The translations under genes were made by a program, and so were the position numbers. Of a stretch of DNA of 64,000 nucleotides, positions 62,901 to 64,000 are shown piece after piece. Source of the stretch: Oreocharis arfaki (lineage: Eukaryota > Chordata > Aves > Passeriformes > Paramythiidae); contig VZRR01013742.1 in the NCBI GenBank assembly GCA_013398015.1, forward strand, positions 1 to 64,000, read 5' to 3'. The notes beneath the pieces are model-generated. The model was not told the origin of the DNA and did not search any database. It was given only the letters and a program-made list of their open reading frames with translations. Every line of letters begins with the position of its first letter. Position 1 is the first letter of the stretch.

Positions 62901-63944
62901 TGCTGTTGGAGTTTGTTTCTGTATCTGGAGGAGCTGAAGTATAGTGATAACCAAGGCTTGTCTAGCCCAGACAGTTTTGTTACTTCAGGTTCATTTTCCA
63001 AAGTTTCTGTTGTGTAGTGTGGGGTGAATGCAACTGGATTGGTATGAAGGTGACAAAATGATGTGAGTTTTACATTGGGAAGCACTGTTCATTTGTCAGC
63101 ATGAATTCTTGCACTGCATGAAGATTGGTGTCTAATCTTGCACATGCTCCCATTTTGGTGCAAAGTTGGGGTAAAAATACTTATGTCGATATATTCTTGA
63201 GAAATGCTAACTCAATCAGTGATAATTTTGTGAACATATGCCTGGTAGAGCAGTGGTATAACCCTGGTAAGCAGCGGTAAAACTTGTGACTGTAACCAGT
63301 GCAGCTGCACTTGTTTGTGTGATGTAGACTTAAACTAACAAATAAATATTTGTCTTGAGATTGGTTCGATCATCAGTTTTTCCCTTTTGTCCTGAAAGAG
63401 AAAAGAAAGGTTATAGTACTTGCGAAGTAAAGAAGTATGTAAACAAAATATACTTATGTTGGGCACGTGAAGTCTTCTTGGAGGGTGAGGGTTTACATAG
63501 CATCACTGAGATGGCAGCTCCTTACAGAGGTATGGACTGTGATTTGGTCCATGTTCTTCCTTCAAGCTGCACATTCCATGATGCAGGAGGTGGCTAAGCC
63601 AAATACTGTGGAAAATTTTTTTGAAGATCCAAGTAATTGTGTGGCTACAGTAACATTTATATTAATGCCTGTTAAAATACAAACAATCCAGTTCCATGCT
63701 TCAGGGTATAAAATTATGCTGATCAGGGTTCTGGAAGGAATTTCTCCCCTGCATAGCAGTACACAACTGACTGTGCTCTGAGTTACTGATGTTTTTGGAG
63801 GCTTTGGGAATTTATGGGACTCAGTGTGGTTATGTTTCACAGACAACATGTATTTCATACAACGGCAGCCCAAAAGCTGTGGTGAATTTTCCAGTGTTGC
63901 GTATCTGCCTATCAGTGTCAGCTACTGTTTGTTTTAAGCTGGCC
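59901..63944. other. Unique non-coding DNA
   Basis: No gene or known repeat recognised. The 122-codon minus frame at 60,821-61,189 and the plus frames at 62,705-62,944 and 63,467-63,781 have no recognisable domains. An A run is at about 61,896-61,905. Confidence 0.5.
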
Positions 63945-64000
63945 CAATGAAAGCTAGCACTGCTGGAAGTAGGGGTTGGACCAGAGGACTTCTAGAAGTC
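63945..64000 (+). mobile_element. CR1 LINE 3' tail, cut by the window edge
   Basis: The last bases contain GGGGTTGGACCAGAGGACTT followed by CTAGAAGTC, matching the CR1 3' end consensus (TTGGACCAGATGACCT..GAGGTC) on the plus strand. The octamer tail should lie just beyond the window. The left boundary is approximate. Confidence 0.8.

Noticed and set aside
1..64000. CRISPR arrays, bacterial operons, tRNA/rRNA genes, known microRNA seeds
   Set aside because: No regularly spaced repeats, ribosome-binding sites, cloverleaf-type A/B boxes or familiar conserved microRNA sequences were found by eye on either strand.

Overview
The window looks like about 64 kb of non-coding vertebrate chromosome, most likely from a bird. 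The evidence is AT-rich sequence with low CpG, no operon structure, no tRNA or rRNA genes, and interspersed repeats that are almost all CR1 LINE remnants ending in the CR1 octamer (ATTCTATG or TTCTGTGA type). CR1 is also common in turtles and crocodilians, so 'bird' is an inference from the low repeat density and the CR1 tails. I found no protein-coding exon that I can defend. Nearly all open frames are of the length expected by chance in this base composition.

Layout. Positions 1-620 are GC- and CpG-rich, with two overlapping Sp1-type GC boxes and a strong splice-donor-like GAG|GTGAGC at the very edge (cut after base 6). This resembles a CpG-island promoter or first exon and intron. Positions 620-19,900 are unique AT-rich DNA. 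They hold a probable minus-strand retrocopy of an mRNA 3' end (3510-3840), a CpG-enriched patch (14,460-15,130), and several blocks rich in homeodomain or POU-type sites that resemble vertebrate conserved non-coding elements. At 19,979-20,245 (minus) lies a fragment that reads like a Penelope-like retroelement reverse transcriptase. Positions 24,423-26,462 hold the main repeat cluster: an unexplained open frame running into a short CR1 tail, then a 1.3 kb 5'-truncated, frameshifted CR1 with recognisable reverse-transcriptase motifs. At 30,164-30,942 two diverged direct copies of a 44-bp segment lie 722 bp apart and suggest an old unclassified repeat. Short CR1 tails occur at 46.4 kb (minus), 47.1 kb (plus) and at the right edge (63.95 kb, plus). 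The remainder (31-64 kb) is unique non-coding DNA with three more CNE-like blocks at about 43.7-44.6, 54.6-55.0 and 59.1-59.9 kb.

The best overall reading is a long intron, or a flanking regulatory desert, of a gene whose CpG-island end is at the left edge. The gene cannot be named from this sequence. Two assembly gaps (23,384-23,463 and 58,669-58,681) abut poly-T runs, and there is one ambiguous base at 31,139. No complete or clearly new biological system is visible. The items most worth checking are the Penelope-like fragment, the CR1-tailed open frame, the 3.5-kb retrocopy and the CNE-like blocks.
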